From NCBI GenBank assembly GCA_018607725.1, contig JABBAY010000072.1, positions 1 through 40,771 of the forward strand: a DNA stretch of 40,771 nucleotides, given 5' to 3'. Below are positions 9,337 to 18,195 of this stretch, one piece after another. This stretch comes from K189A clade bacterium (lineage in GTDB: Bacteria > Pseudomonadota > Gammaproteobacteria > Pseudomonadales > Azotimanducaceae). The notes beneath the pieces are model-generated. The model did not search any database, was not told the origin of the DNA, and saw only the letters and a program-made list of their open reading frames with translations. The stretch's first letter is position 1; each line of letters begins with the position of its first letter. Made by a program: the position numbers and the translations under genes.

Positions 9337-10188
9337 TCAGGAACCGTTGGCGGCTGTTGGGGCGTGACCATCCAGTATCGACACACGCTCGCCGTAACGA
9401 GAAAACCCTGCATAGTCTCTCACCGCTTGATGCTGCAGACACCGGTTGTCCCACATGGTGAGCATGCCCGGTGTCCATTTCACCCGGCACTGAATGCGTG
9501 GATTGTTGGCGACAAACTGATAGAGCCCGTCGAGTACCATATCGCTTTCCCACGTGGGGAGCCCTTCGATGTGCGATGTGAAGCTCGAGTTAACGAACAA
9601 TAAGGGTCGACCGGTTTCCGGGTGCGCTACAATCACCGGATGAGATGCGCTGGGGTAGGTCTGGTCTTTGCGTAATTTTACCCCATAATTTCGCAGGTCT
9701 TTCTCGCCATCATGGAACGCGGTCTTGTCACTCAGCAGAAATTTCAAGCTGTCAGATAACTCGTCGTACGCCGCATACATATTCGCAAACAAGGTATCGC
9801 CGCCACCATTTTCCGGAACCTTGGTGACATACAATAAAGACGCGGCCGGTGGTATGACTTCACAGGACACATCCGAGTGCCAGGCTTCACCATTGGTGAG
9901 TTTTGCATCTGGCTTGGTATCAATTAAAAAGATTTCCACGTCGATGTTCGGATCAGGCCGATTCATGCCGCCGCGTTTCGAGGGGTGAATATGAATTTCA
10001 CCGAACTGGCGAGCAAATGACTTGTGCTGTTCACGGCTGAGTTTCTGGTCTCTGAACACCAGCACCATATGATCTAAAAACGCCTGTTTGATCTGTTTGA
10101 TTTGGTCTGGCAACAACGGTAGCGCAAGATCAACACCGCGAATCTCGGCACCTAATCCCGGTGTGATTGGGTCAATCTGCAGGGTCAT
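9337..10188 (-). CDS. TauD/TfdA family Fe(II)/2-oxoglutarate dioxygenase (first of a pair)
   Basis: A 283-aa oxygenase. It has H104-x-D106 (WHSDVS), GGGDTLFANM, a distal H253 in WDNRCLQHQAVRDY, and a C-terminal arginine (R268, GERV) expected to bind 2-oxoglutarate. Family members cleave taurine or alkylsulfates, or the ether of phenoxyacetates, by hydroxylation. The start is ATG 10188, chosen because AGGAG lies 7 nt upstream. An in-frame TTG one codon earlier is less likely. Only 12 bp separate it from the stop of the upstream paralog (10201-11052), so the two are co-transcribed. The paralogs share layout but differ at many positions, consistent with an old duplication and different substrates. 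Confidence 0.9.
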   Translation of the reverse strand: MTLQIDPITPGLGAEIRGVDLALPLLPDQIKQIKQAFLDHMVLVFRDQKLSREQHKSFARQFGEIHIHPSKRGGMNRPDPNIDVEIFLIDTKPDAKLTNGEAWHSDVSCEVIPPAASLLYVTKVPENGGGDTLFANMYAAYDELSDSLKFLLSDKTAFHDGEKDLRNYGVKLRKDQTYPSASHPVIVAHPETGRPLLFVNSSFTSHIEGLPTWESDMVLDGLYQFVANNPRIQCRVKWTPGMLTMWDNRCLQHQAVRDYAGFSRYGERVSILDGHAPTAANGS

Positions 10189-10200
10189 CAACAGGCTCCT

Positions 10201-11052
10201 TTATCGCGGTCGGTCGCCGATGATGGTGACGCGTTCTACGGATCTGACCTGCGGCCAGTAGTCAGAGACAGCATAGTGCTGGCAAGCGCGATTATCCCAG
10301 AAGGCGATGGAGTTCGACTGCCACTTAAATCGGCACTGATATTCAGGCACCGCAGCGGTTCGGTACAGTTGATCGAGCATGGCCTGCGAATCTTCAGCCG
10401 ACATCCCGACAATAGACTGGGTGAAGGCACGGTTCACATAGAGGGTTTTTCTACCCGTATCCGGGTGGGTCCGAACGACGGGATGTTCCTGCGCCGGATA
10501 TCGTTCACGCATGGCGCTGACTTCGTCTTCCGATGCGCCTTTTTCGCGCATACGACGATGAAAACCCACAGCATCGTGAAGCGCTGTCAGACCGTCAAGT
10601 TGCGCTTTGAGGGTGTCGCTCAGATCGTCGTAGGCCTGTCCCATGTCGGCAAACAAGGTGTCACCGCCAACCTCGGGGATCTCGTGCGCACGCAGAATGG
10701 AACCCAGCGACGGTTCTGCCCGCCAGGTCACATCGCTGTGCCAGAGATTTTCCTGGCCTTTATTCTCCTGGTTGTGGGTGATTCTGAGAAGTTCTGGGAA
10801 TTCAGGGTCTTGGGCCGCAAAGGGATGAACCTCAAGGTTGCCAAAGCGCCGGCCAAAGGCCAAGTGTTGTTGAGAAGTGATGTTCTGGTCTCGGAAGAAG
10901 ATCACCTTATAGTCGAGCAGTGCCTGGTAAATTTCGGCGATCGTGCTGTCAGGCAGCGCTTGGCCTAAGTCGATACCGCAGAGTTCTGCACCAATGGTCG
11001 GACTGAGTCGTTCGACAGTGAAGGCGGCTGAGGCTTGTTGGGCTAAAGACAT
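10201..11052 (-). CDS. TauD/TfdA family Fe(II)/2-oxoglutarate dioxygenase (second of a pair)
   Basis: A 283-aa paralog of the neighbour just downstream. Metal ligands are H105-x-D107 (WHSDVTW) and H259 (FWDNRACQHYAVSDY). The 2-oxoglutarate arginine is R274 (VERVTI), and GGDTLFADM is at about 129-137. It lies 93 bp downstream of the glycoside hydrolase stop on the same strand. The two oxygenases could form a heteromer or act on related sulfonates, sulfate esters or aryloxy acids. This is inference. No taurine ABC transporter (tauABC) accompanies them, but a SulP anion transporter is 10 kb away. Confidence 0.9.
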   Translation of the reverse strand: MSLAQQASAAFTVERLSPTIGAELCGIDLGQALPDSTIAEIYQALLDYKVIFFRDQNITSQQHLAFGRRFGNLEVHPFAAQDPEFPELLRITHNQENKGQENLWHSDVTWRAEPSLGSILRAHEIPEVGGDTLFADMGQAYDDLSDTLKAQLDGLTALHDAVGFHRRMREKGASEDEVSAMRERYPAQEHPVVRTHPDTGRKTLYVNRAFTQSIVGMSAEDSQAMLDQLYRTAAVPEYQCRFKWQSNSIAFWDNRACQHYAVSDYWPQVRSVERVTIIGDRPR

Positions 11053-11145
11053 ATTGACGGTCCATTGCTGCAGAATCGGGTTGCCTTATTAAACCTTCGA
11101 TGATCACAGAAGGCCAGTAGCTTGATGTCGGCGGGGTATTCCACG

Positions 11146-13230
11146 CTACCGCGCCTGCCAGTCGGCGCCATCGAAGGACCAAGTGCTGGACAGGATCAGA
11201 TCCGCGGATGAAAAGCCAACGGAGAAACAGTAGTCACAAGCTTCCAGTCGCCAGTCACGGGCGAGTTCGTCATAAAAACATAGGTCATCATTGCCCAGGT
11301 TAAGCAACAGTGTCACCTCGCCCGCAGCCGCCAGTTGGACTCGTCCAAAGCCCTTGAGTTGTTGCGGTGCGCGCAGGATCGACGAGTCAGGACAGGCGAC
11401 ATAAAGTTGGACGATAGTCGCTCCGGGCGTCGCACCGGTGTTAGCCACCTTAACCCTAAGGCAGAATCCGGAGTCGGTGCTATCCACCGTCAGGCCCTGC
11501 AAAGCAAAGCTGGTGTACGACAGGCCAAAACCAAAGGGAAATTGCGGTATTTCTTGATTCGCTTGCAGCAACCCATAACCGTGCAGATAGTCATGATCGA
11601 CATTTAATGAGGTGATATCCCAGGGCACATGCTGATCAAGGTGGGTTGGGATAGTGACCGGCAGGCGACCGGAGGGGTTGGTCACGCCAAACAGAACGTT
11701 GCTAACCGCATGACCTCCTTCGCGTCCCGGATACCAGGCCATGATGAGGCCGTCAACGAGGTCGAGCCAGTCCGTGACCTCAATGGCGCTGCCCCCTTCG
11801 AGCACAACGATGGTTTTGCGGGCATGGCGGGTGGCTGAGTGAATGAGTTCAAGTTGTGGCTCAGGCAGGGTGAGGACATTACGGTCGCCGCCACGAGCCA
11901 GATCGGTGCCTTCTGCTTCCTGTTGCTGGGTTGGAATAAATTCGCCTTCATCGAGATAAGTCAGGCCGGCAACGACAATACAGGCGTCAAAATCACCGAG
12001 GCTTTGGAGATTATCACTGGTGCTAAAGTGGGTAATTTTTGCATGTTGCAGCTGTCGCGTGATTCCTGACAGGATGCTGGTCGTGTCGCTGGAAGCGACG
12101 AAGCTGCTGCCGCGGTCACCGAGATTCGCGATGGTCGCAAGATCGCCCACGATCGCGTAGCGCTGATTAACGATATCCTTAAGGGGTAAGCAATGCGCGG
12201 CGTTCTTTAGCAACACGATAGATTTCTCAGCAACTTCCCGTGCCAGTGAAATATGCGCTGGGCATTCAACGACATCAGCGTCTGGCATGGGCAGTGAATT
12301 CAGGTTCCAGGCAAGCTTGGCGTATAGGGCGCGGCCAGCAGCCTGGCGTAGCGTCGCTTCGGTTAAAGTACCGGCCGTGATCGCCGCATAAATCTTCTCA
12401 TCAGAAAACCGAAAGCCTGCCGGCATTTCTATATCCATGCCCGCGTTCAAAGCCGCGGCGGTGGATCGAGTGCCGAGGAACCAGTCAGATTCAACGAAGC
12501 CTTTAAAACCCCAGTCGTCGCGTAGGATATGGGTTAACAACTCGGCATGTTCGCCACAGTAGGTGCCGTTGAGTTTATTATAAGCGCTCATGACAGATGC
12601 CGCGCCAGCCTCCTGGACGCAACGCTTGAAGTGTGGCAGGTAAACTTCGTGGAGTACCCTGGCTGGCACGTTCGCACTCATCTCGAACCGCGTGTTTTCA
12701 ACGTTATTCACGGCAAAATGTTTAGGGCTGGTCATCACATGATTCTGCGCGCCAGAGATAAATGCCACTGCCATGGCGCCCATATGAAAAGGGTCTTCAG
12801 AATAGGTTTCTTGGGCGCGTCCCCAACCCGGGTGGCGAAGCAGGTTAATAGTGGGGGCCAGCAAGACATTGCCGCCGCGAGCCGCGACTTCCAGGGCAAT
12901 CGCCAGGCCCACCCGGCGCTCCAGTTCGACATCAAAGGTTGCGCCACGAGCGATACCCACAGGAAACGCGGTGGCCTTGCCGGTTCTTGCCCCGCGAGGA
13001 CCATCCACCATCTTGAATGGCGGGATATCTAACGACTCGTCGCCACCGGCAGCATACAAGCCATCAATCGGTTGGGGTTGTAGGCCGCGAATCTCGTTGA
13101 TCAGCTGCGCCAGGGTCATACGGTTTAGGAGTGTCTCCACTTGGGCCTGAACAGCGTCATGATCGATACCCAGGCCTCGGTTGCCGGCGTGAATAGCCAC
13201 TGGGTCAAAGGCAAGAATAGTGTTGATCAT
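11146..13230 (-). CDS. Glycoside hydrolase family 3 (beta-glucosidase-like)
   Basis: A 694-aa retaining glycosidase with the standard three-part layout: an N-terminal TIM barrel, an alpha/beta sandwich (GH3 C-terminal domain, starting near KSIVLLKN) and a fibronectin III-like tail (FPFGFGLSYTSF onward). The nucleophile aspartate is in GFVESDWFLGTRS. There is no signal peptide, so a cytoplasmic enzyme acting on imported oligosaccharides or glycosides is likely. The start is ATG 13230, preceded by GGAG. A GTG five codons upstream is the alternative. It lies 124 bp after the EthD gene and 93 bp before the oxygenase pair on the same strand, so the four may form one transcript. Confidence 0.93.
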   Translation of the reverse strand: MINTILAFDPVAIHAGNRGLGIDHDAVQAQVETLLNRMTLAQLINEIRGLQPQPIDGLYAAGGDESLDIPPFKMVDGPRGARTGKATAFPVGIARGATFDVELERRVGLAIALEVAARGGNVLLAPTINLLRHPGWGRAQETYSEDPFHMGAMAVAFISGAQNHVMTSPKHFAVNNVENTRFEMSANVPARVLHEVYLPHFKRCVQEAGAASVMSAYNKLNGTYCGEHAELLTHILRDDWGFKGFVESDWFLGTRSTAAALNAGMDIEMPAGFRFSDEKIYAAITAGTLTEATLRQAAGRALYAKLAWNLNSLPMPDADVVECPAHISLAREVAEKSIVLLKNAAHCLPLKDIVNQRYAIVGDLATIANLGDRGSSFVASSDTTSILSGITRQLQHAKITHFSTSDNLQSLGDFDACIVVAGLTYLDEGEFIPTQQQEAEGTDLARGGDRNVLTLPEPQLELIHSATRHARKTIVVLEGGSAIEVTDWLDLVDGLIMAWYPGREGGHAVSNVLFGVTNPSGRLPVTIPTHLDQHVPWDITSLNVDHDYLHGYGLLQANQEIPQFPFGFGLSYTSFALQGLTVDSTDSGFCLRVKVANTGATPGATIVQLYVACPDSSILRAPQQLKGFGRVQLAAAGEVTLLLNLGNDDLCFYDELARDWRLEACDYCFSVGFSSADLILSSTWSFDGADWQAR

Positions 13231-13354
13231 AGGGTCAAGCTCCACAAATAAGGGATTGATTTTACGCTCAAGTGTTGGCCCAGTGGGCTCGGCTCAGGGG
13301 CAGCGTCGGCGTTTGTACTAGATCGTTCACAGTGGCCTGTTTGAGGTGCTAGCT

Positions 13355-13960
13355 TCATCCATAGTGCGTTTCCGCGACAATCATACGTCGAGGCGAATTG
13401 GCGGTGTCGGCGAATTGACTGATGTCTTTGGCGATCGCCTGGCGGCCTGCTTCGGTGGCATAAAAGCGTTCGCGTAAATCCAGCAGCGAGTCAAAGCCGC
13501 ATAACGCAATACCGTCAAGGGCTGGGCCATGAAATCGATGGACAATACTTAACTGCCGGTAATGCGACATGGCCTCATGCACCTGTAATGCGAGAGGTGC
13601 ATGTTGGTCACGCCAGTATCGGTCTGCATCGGTGTGGCCAAGGTTCGGGTGGGCAATGAGTGGGAATAGGCCGATAAAGCCCGGCAGGTTCACCGGTGCG
13701 TCCGGGATCGACGGGGCAGTATATTGTTCATCGGCAACGCTCCGTGGTTTGATCACCCGTTCATAGATCAGATAGGCGCCGGCGTCAGTAGCGGCCAGAA
13801 AGCCCGCGAGATCATCGGTGCTGGCAGTCACTAACGCCGCCATCGGCAGACCTCGGCTAGCGGCACGTTGATCCACAAACAGCTGGCCTCGATACTGTTG
13901 GGCGCAGTCCTCTGCCCGCACACAGTCTTTAAAAATAGCAGCGAATTTGAGTGTGGCCAC
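13355..13960 (-). CDS. EthD domain protein (dimeric alpha/beta barrel)
   Basis: About 200 aa. The central segment DRYWRDQHAPLALQVHEAM is the recognisable EthD signature (W-x-x-x-HAPLA). EthD-like proteins are small ferredoxin-fold dimers found with oxidative degradation pathways, and the biochemical role is usually unknown. The start is uncertain. GGGAG lies right against an ATG at 13966, but at a proper 6-nt spacing before the GTG at 13960, so I chose the GTG. The open frame also continues upstream to 14032 with unconvincing sequence. It stands first in the minus-strand run EthD-GH3-TauD-TauD, which hints at a shared catabolic role. Confidence 0.75.
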   Translation of the reverse strand: MATLKFAAIFKDCVRAEDCAQQYRGQLFVDQRAASRGLPMAALVTASTDDLAGFLAATDAGAYLIYERVIKPRSVADEQYTAPSIPDAPVNLPGFIGLFPLIAHPNLGHTDADRYWRDQHAPLALQVHEAMSHYRQLSIVHRFHGPALDGIALCGFDSLLDLRERFYATEAGRQAIAKDISQFADTANSPRRMIVAETHYG

Positions 13961-14167
13961 AGGCATCTCCCAAACAGTGATAGATTGAGTCTGCTGTGTC
14001 GTTTGGCAGACGTCAAGGGAGTGATCTAACACTGCGACACTAGTTTTATTCTGATCGCGACATCAGCCGCGTGCAGAGTTGCCCCTATGTTGTTTCGTCT
14101 CAGCTAAATCCGACCTTGTGGTTACGCGGTATTGTTGCTGGGGTGCAGTGAGGTCCGGCCATCATTT

Positions 14168-14459
14168 TTGGCGGAATACCCGCAGATTGACCTATTGATT
14201 GCGGGTGGGCAGGTGCTCGACGGTCTAGGCCATGTGTTTCTGTCATGTGCCTCTGCCATGTGCCTTTGCCATGTGCCTCTGTCATCTGCCTCGAATCCAA
14301 CCCAGGACTAAAATGCCGATCCGCATTACTGCCACTGCGACCTACCCGCAGCCTCTGTAACTTGCCGACGGTGTCGAGCTGGTGATCGTTAATGGTCAAA
14401 TCGCGCGCCAAGATGACCAGCTTGCTGCAGTTCGGGCCGGACTGGTGCTGAAGTCCTAA
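14168..14459 (+). pseudogene. Decayed remnant of an N-acyl-D-amino-acid deacylase/amidohydrolase gene
   Basis: Only the two ends survive. From TTG 14168 the frame reads IDLLIAGGQVLDG, which matches the N-terminus of amidohydrolase-3 family D-aminoacylases (the usual pattern is DLLIRGGTVVDGTG). It then runs into a 13-bp tandem array at 14231 and stops soon after. At 14361-14459 a 32-codon frame ending in TAA reads GVELVIVNGQIARQDDQL then AAVRAGLVLKS, matching the family's last strand (GIEYVIVNG...GARAGRVL). About 450 codons of the catalytic core are missing, an in-frame TAA sits just before the C-terminal piece, and no metal ligands remain. The surrounding 13967-14475 gap holds no intact gene. 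Recognition is by eye. Confidence 0.6.
14231..14293 (+). repeat. 13-bp tandem repeat, almost five copies, inside the pseudogene
   Basis: Copies start at 14231, 14244, 14257, 14270 and 14283, with consensus CATGTGCCTCTGY. The first and third copies carry T changes and the last is partial. The array sits where the middle of the D-aminoacylase remnant should be. Confidence 0.9.
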
Positions 14460-14475
14460 CATCCTGCTGATGGTG

Positions 14476-15645
14476 CTATTGGGATTCTGGATAGCCCGTG
14501 AGTTCCAGAAAACCTTGGCCCGTCGTTGTGCCATCGAGGGTGACGGGACCTTCCCAATAGGGGAAGGCGGTGTTTAGCCAGTGGTCCTCAGAACGAGGTG
14601 CGACGGTCCAGCTCCGACCTAGGCCAGGCAGGGCAACGCGCCAGTGCAGGGGTAACTTGTGGTGGCTATTGGCGCCGGTCTTGAGGGTTGTATGTCGAAT
14701 AGGCTCAAAGACGATATCAATCTTATTCAAGCTAGTAGCCTGGCCTTCGGGCGTGATCCAGCTACCGCTAATCCAGTCCTCGCCGTCGTCTTGGCGCAGA
14801 CGATAGACCATCAGTGCATGGCCATCGTCGAGATGCACTGACAACCAGTCCCAGCCGGGTTGGTTAGGTGCCAATGGTTGTGAGCTCCACTCTCGATCCA
14901 GCCAGCCTTGGCCTGTTAGGTTCGTCGTGTGTTGGTTGCGAGTCACCTGACCGGTGATGGTGATATGCGGTTGGCTGTAATAATAGCTGGCTTGCCCCAA
15001 GCTCGATTTTCGGCTGTAACCGGCGTCACCTTGCAAGACCCAAGGCGTGACCACGTCTAGATTCAAACTGACTTCAAAACCCTCCACAGTGAAGCTTAGC
15101 TGGCCCGGCAGTGGGGCTGATCCTTGCCCTTTGAGCATGCCGTTATCTAGCCAGGCCTGAAACTGATTTGGAGAATCCGTGGCTGTTGTTGATTCGGGGT
15201 TCGCTGGGACCTTGTTGCTCGTTGTCGATTCAACTCCCGCTTGACCAATGCCGCCGCGAGCAAACTGTTGTTGGTAGACGTGGCCCTCGGGCGTACTGAG
15301 CGCGGCGTGGGCCATCCAAACCTGGTTGCTAGACCAGCCGCCAGGATCAGCCAGGGGGCTCATAGACTGACGAAACAGCGTCCAATGCACATCATAGTGT
15401 GCGCCGCTGGCGTCTATCAAATTAGCAGTCAAGTACCACCACTCTATGCGATAGTCAGGGTGAGGCAGGTGGTCCTCGGGAAACTTAAGGGCTTTGCCTG
15501 GCACGACTGCAGCATAGCCCGCGGGATCGCCCCGCAGTAGTTGATAAGCCTCGCTAGCCAGTGACTGCAACGGCAGCGCCAAGCCGAGAAATAATACTAT
15601 TTTCAAAAAGCTGTGGGCGTGCAAGCCACCCATAAAGTATTTCAT
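14476..15645 (-). CDS. AttH/CrtC-like lipocalin-fold protein, exported
   Basis: A 389-aa secreted or lipid-facing protein of the AttH / hydroxyneurosporene-synthase-like group. A hydrophobic signal segment (about 13-30, ending near LASEA) is followed by the family pattern PDYRIEWWYLTANL and later GWLDREWSS and WDWLSVHLDDG. Such proteins have a double lipocalin-like barrel. CrtC hydrates carotenoids, but the group linked to ABC permeases has no proven reaction. The ATG overlaps the permease stop by 4 bp. The set ATPase-permease-AttH recalls AttEFGH of Agrobacterium, suggesting that the transporter and this protein handle the same hydrophobic ligand. Confidence 0.85.
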   Translation of the reverse strand: MKYFMGGLHAHSFLKIVLFLGLALPLQSLASEAYQLLRGDPAGYAAVVPGKALKFPEDHLPHPDYRIEWWYLTANLIDASGAHYDVHWTLFRQSMSPLADPGGWSSNQVWMAHAALSTPEGHVYQQQFARGGIGQAGVESTTSNKVPANPESTTATDSPNQFQAWLDNGMLKGQGSAPLPGQLSFTVEGFEVSLNLDVVTPWVLQGDAGYSRKSSLGQASYYYSQPHITITGQVTRNQHTTNLTGQGWLDREWSSQPLAPNQPGWDWLSVHLDDGHALMVYRLRQDDGEDWISGSWITPEGQATSLNKIDIVFEPIRHTTLKTGANSHHKLPLHWRVALPGLGRSWTVAPRSEDHWLNTAFPYWEGPVTLDGTTTGQGFLELTGYPESQ

Positions 15646-18194
15646 CCTGAGTCACCGGCTAGTTGTTTGATGGCAGTCGGTAGCGTCTGCCTGACCCGAA
15701 CCACAGATACCGTGAGGGTTGTCAGGACAATCCCCAGGGTCAGGATGCCGAGTTTCGCCAAGGGCCACCAGGACCACAACAGGGGCATGGTCCAACCAAA
15801 GGCGATGACATTTAATTTGTTAATCAACAACCAACTTAAACTGAAGCCCAGGGGCAATGCCAGCAGCAAGGTGACTGCCAGCATCAGTAGCAGGGGCAGG
15901 GCGGCAATTTGCAGCCACTGGCTGAAATTCACACCCATGGAGCGCCAGTGCGCATATTCCGGCAAGCGTTGCTGGTGCACCGCGAGCAAGGCCGTCAATA
16001 ATGAGAGTCCAGCAACCAATAATGTCAGCGTATTCAGGGTCGCCGTAATGGCAAACGTGCGATCGAAAATGGCAAAAGATATCCGTTTGATCTCGCCTTG
16101 TAGCACCCATTGTCCTGGTTTCACGCCTAATGCGGATAGACGACTGCTGAGCCAGTCGGGATCAATTTGCGCTGCTGGTTCAGATAACCATAAACCTGCG
16201 CCAAGCAGTTCGGCCGCTGGCCAATGCGCCATGACAGTCTCGCCAGGTAAGTAAAACGCGAGACTCGAATTACCATAGTCGTGTACATAACCGACGATTT
16301 TGAAGCGTCGCGGGCCTGCAGGAGTTGGCAACTCGATTATGCTGCCCAGTGGCGTGTGCGCGAGATACTGCACTTGTTCGTTAGCCAAAATCGGTATGAC
16401 TGGGCTATCACCGGCGCGCCAGGCTTGGAGCGCCTGGTCTTGGGCCTGTTGATTTTGGCCTCCATGATCTAGGACTCCGTGATCTTGGACCAACACCATA
16501 TCGACCGTGTCTGGCGCGGTGAGGTCCAAGCCGCGGATTGAGGTGGGGCGATTTTGCCAACGTAGGTCCAGACCGATGCGTGGTGAATAGCCGCTGAGCC
16601 AAGCCGCTTGTTTAATGGCCTCAATATCTAGCGACTCACTCTGGACATAAATATCAGCGGCTAAACGGGTTTCCAGCCAATCGCCCAATGCGGTTCGAAA
16701 TGAGCCGACGAGAGTAGTCACCCCAATATTGGCAGTGAGGGTCAGTAATAGGGCCATCAAGGCGATCCGCAGGTGCGGTAGTTGCGCGAGCGCATCGGAT
16801 ACCGCCCAGCGCAGTAACCACTGGTGTTTAGGCAATAGCCGAGCGCAGGTCTTGATTAGGCCCAGTACTAACCAGGGGAGCAAGAGTGCGCCGCCAAACA
16901 TCAGTAGTGCCAACATCAAAAAGCCTTGCTCAATGCTCGCCATCCAGGGGTATAGGACAGCCGCAAGCCCGAGTAAGCCCATAGCCACTAGTGCCAGCCA
17001 ACGGATACCGCGCTGATCCTGCTGCCATTGAGCGGCGGTGTCCCGTTGGCGCCTAATGGACTCTCGTGCTCGCAGCCACAGGGGTAGCGTTAATGCTAAC
17101 ACCACGCCTGTGAGACTCAGTCCAAATGCCAGCAGCACTTGTTCAGGCTGAATGCCGATTAATGAACCCAGTTCAGCGGCGTAGAGACTCTGCAGGCTCA
17201 TGGCCATGGCGGGCAATAACAGCTGGCTTAAGGCATATCCCATGACCAGGCCAAGGCTCGTACCGAAGAGGGTCCAAAGCAATGACTCAGCAATGATGGC
17301 AATGCTCAGCATCCCTAGGGAGATGCCCATTTCGCGCAGTGTCGTCAAGGTCCCTTGGCGTGCTAGTAGCGAGAATCGAACCGCATTAAAGACAATAAAC
17401 AGGCCAACGGCGAAGGACAATAAGCCGAGGGCCGTGAGGTGAGTGTGCAGGCTCTCGGTCACTTGGGCGAGATCCAATGCTTGGTGGTTAGTCACTAATT
17501 TCAGGGTCGCTGGTAGCAGCGCGGCGAGCCGCAAGTGTTCCAGTTTGCTGAGGCGCCCGACGCCCAGATAGCTGAAGGTATCGGTGCCAAGAATAGCCAT
17601 TGCGGCTGCGATATCCATAAAAACCCGCTGGCCTTGCTGAGTTTGGGTTTGAATCAAAGCTGGTGGCAGGCGTTCACCGCTGGCAAGCACCAGCTGTTGC
17701 CCTGGTTCAATCCCTAACTGCGACGCCAATGACTGGGGATACCAGGCCTGGTAATCCGCCTGAATCAGGGCAAGCCAGCTTGAGGCACCAAAAGGGTTGC
17801 TATATCTGGCGCTCGAACCGATGCCATTGCCAACAGGTAACGCCAACAAATCAGTGGCTATGATCGCAACCGAGCGTCCTTGGGCGTCGCGCACTTGAGT
17901 TTCGATCACGGGATAAAGCTGCTCAAACCCAGCCCGCCGCAAGCCAATATAGTCTGCCACCGCGACACCCAGACCGTTGTCGCTACGTATCCAGTAACGG
18001 GCTTCGGCGCCGAGTAACTGGTCGGCTTCAGCGTAGCTGCTACGGGCATGATCATTAATAAGCTGGACAGCCGCCCACAGTGCGACCCCGCTAATAAGGC
18101 CTAAGGCCATGGTCAGGGCTTGGCCCGGATGTCGGCGATAATGGCTAATGAGGGTCACAAAGACCCAAATCGTCTGTTTGAATTGGCGCTTCAA
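15642..18194 (-). CDS. FtsX-like ABC permease, large form (AttF/AttG type)
   Basis: An inner-membrane permease of 850 aa. A single N-terminal helix is followed by a periplasmic MacB-type domain, a first helix bundle (about 250-370), a second bundle (about 400-500), a second periplasmic domain and a final FtsX bundle (about 720-835). This is the doubled FtsX architecture in which one polypeptide replaces two permease subunits. The frame starts at TTG 18194, one base after the ATPase stop, so coupling is likely. An internal stretch near residues 565-590 is rich in D, H and Q with a small internal duplication. It should extract or insert lipophilic cargo rather than transport across the membrane, as in the Lol and Mac systems. 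Confidence 0.88.
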   Translation of the reverse strand: MKRQFKQTIWVFVTLISHYRRHPGQALTMALGLISGVALWAAVQLINDHARSSYAEADQLLGAEARYWIRSDNGLGVAVADYIGLRRAGFEQLYPVIETQVRDAQGRSVAIIATDLLALPVGNGIGSSARYSNPFGASSWLALIQADYQAWYPQSLASQLGIEPGQQLVLASGERLPPALIQTQTQQGQRVFMDIAAAMAILGTDTFSYLGVGRLSKLEHLRLAALLPATLKLVTNHQALDLAQVTESLHTHLTALGLLSFAVGLFIVFNAVRFSLLARQGTLTTLREMGISLGMLSIAIIAESLLWTLFGTSLGLVMGYALSQLLLPAMAMSLQSLYAAELGSLIGIQPEQVLLAFGLSLTGVVLALTLPLWLRARESIRRQRDTAAQWQQDQRGIRWLALVAMGLLGLAAVLYPWMASIEQGFLMLALLMFGGALLLPWLVLGLIKTCARLLPKHQWLLRWAVSDALAQLPHLRIALMALLLTLTANIGVTTLVGSFRTALGDWLETRLAADIYVQSESLDIEAIKQAAWLSGYSPRIGLDLRWQNRPTSIRGLDLTAPDTVDMVLVQDHGVLDHGGQNQQAQDQALQAWRAGDSPVIPILANEQVQYLAHTPLGSIIELPTPAGPRRFKIVGYVHDYGNSSLAFYLPGETVMAHWPAAELLGAGLWLSEPAAQIDPDWLSSRLSALGVKPGQWVLQGEIKRISFAIFDRTFAITATLNTLTLLVAGLSLLTALLAVHQQRLPEYAHWRSMGVNFSQWLQIAALPLLLMLAVTLLLALPLGFSLSWLLINKLNVIAFGWTMPLLWSWWPLAKLGILTLGIVLTTLTVSVVRVRQTLPTAIKQLAGDSG

Positions 18195-18195
18195 G

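Noticed and set aside
10276..10968. 230-codon plus-strand frame
   Set aside because: It is antisense to a TauD/TfdA gene whose iron ligands are intact.
12547..13032. 161-codon plus-strand frame
   Set aside because: It is antisense to the well-conserved GH3 gene and shows no domain.
14100..14534. 144-codon minus-strand frame
   Set aside because: It reads through the 13-bp array and antisense to the D-aminoacylase remnant, with repetitive composition and no family resemblance.
15613..16254. 213-codon plus-strand frame
   Set aside because: It is antisense to the permease and the AttH-like start. The permease frame shows clear membrane helices.
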